Positions 7,319 through 7,390 of a stretch of DNA of 7,390 nt are shown here, piece after piece. The first letter of the stretch is position 1. Every line of letters starts with the position of its first letter. Made by a program: the position numbers and the translations under genes. Source of the DNA: Thermococci archaeon (lineage in GTDB: Archaea; Methanobacteriota_B; Thermococci; Methanofastidiosales; B48-G16). Location: NCBI GenBank assembly GCA_030668905.1, contig DAOVEQ010000047.1, forward strand, positions 1 to 7,390, read 5' to 3'. The notes below the pieces were generated by a model that was given only the letters and a program-made list of their open reading frames with translations, searched no databases and was not told the DNA's origin.

Positions 7319-7390
7319 GAAATTTTGTGGATTATTTTGTTGCTTTTTTACTTGTAATGTGCATCATATCGTTCGTTTATCCTTATTTTT
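7315..7390 (+). CDS. Unidentified membrane protein, N-terminal 25 residues only
   Basis: The ATG overlaps the alaS stop codon in an ATGA junction and is preceded by a good ribosome-binding sequence, so this is very probably a real gene co-transcribed and translationally coupled with alaS. The visible peptide starts MRNFVDYFVAFLLVMCIISF and continues VYPYF before the window ends. Residues about 8-22 are strongly hydrophobic and form a likely membrane segment or signal anchor. Too little is present to name a family or say whether it relates functionally to tRNA charging. Confidence 0.65.
   Translation, partial: MRNFVDYFVAFLLVMCIISFVYPYF

Overview
The window reads as AT-rich euryarchaeal DNA (roughly 35-40% GC by eye), possibly from a methanogen or a relative. 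The evidence is an archaeal-type alanyl-tRNA synthetase, a COG3199-type ATP-NAD kinase, a TrpB2-class tryptophan synthase beta chain, an HTH-ACT regulator like TrpY, and BRE/TATA promoters about 25-28 bp from start codons. I cannot name the genus.

Layout. Positions 1-2233 (minus strand) hold trpB2 followed 23 bp later by a COG3199-family kinase that runs off the left edge; they look like one operon. Positions 2234-2332 are a 99-bp divergent intergenic region with a strong TATA box and four GTAC cores in a 10-bp helical phase. Positions 2333-2833 (plus) encode a small HTH-ACT transcription regulator. It ends tail-to-tail, 27 bp away, with a large M28/DUF4910-type metallopeptidase on the minus strand (2861-4609). 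A second short divergent promoter region (4610-4690) separates the peptidase from alaS (4691-7318, plus). alaS overlaps by one stop/start junction the beginning of a membrane-protein gene that leaves the window on the right (7315-7390).

How the genes work together. The left half looks like a self-contained control module. An amino-acid-sensing regulator resembling TrpY of Methanothermobacter sits divergently to trpB2, and the spacer carries an exact TGTACA TRP box plus three variants that bracket the trpB2 TATA box. The likely logic is repression of trpB2, and of the kinase behind it, when tryptophan is plentiful, probably with autoregulation. The right half is housekeeping: peptide turnover and alanine-tRNA charging. 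The four promoter-proximal genes appear leaderless, while the two genes further along in transcription units have Shine-Dalgarno-like sequences. Nothing in the window is a mobile element, CRISPR array, tRNA or rRNA that I can recognise. The most interesting item is the phased GTAC operator array.
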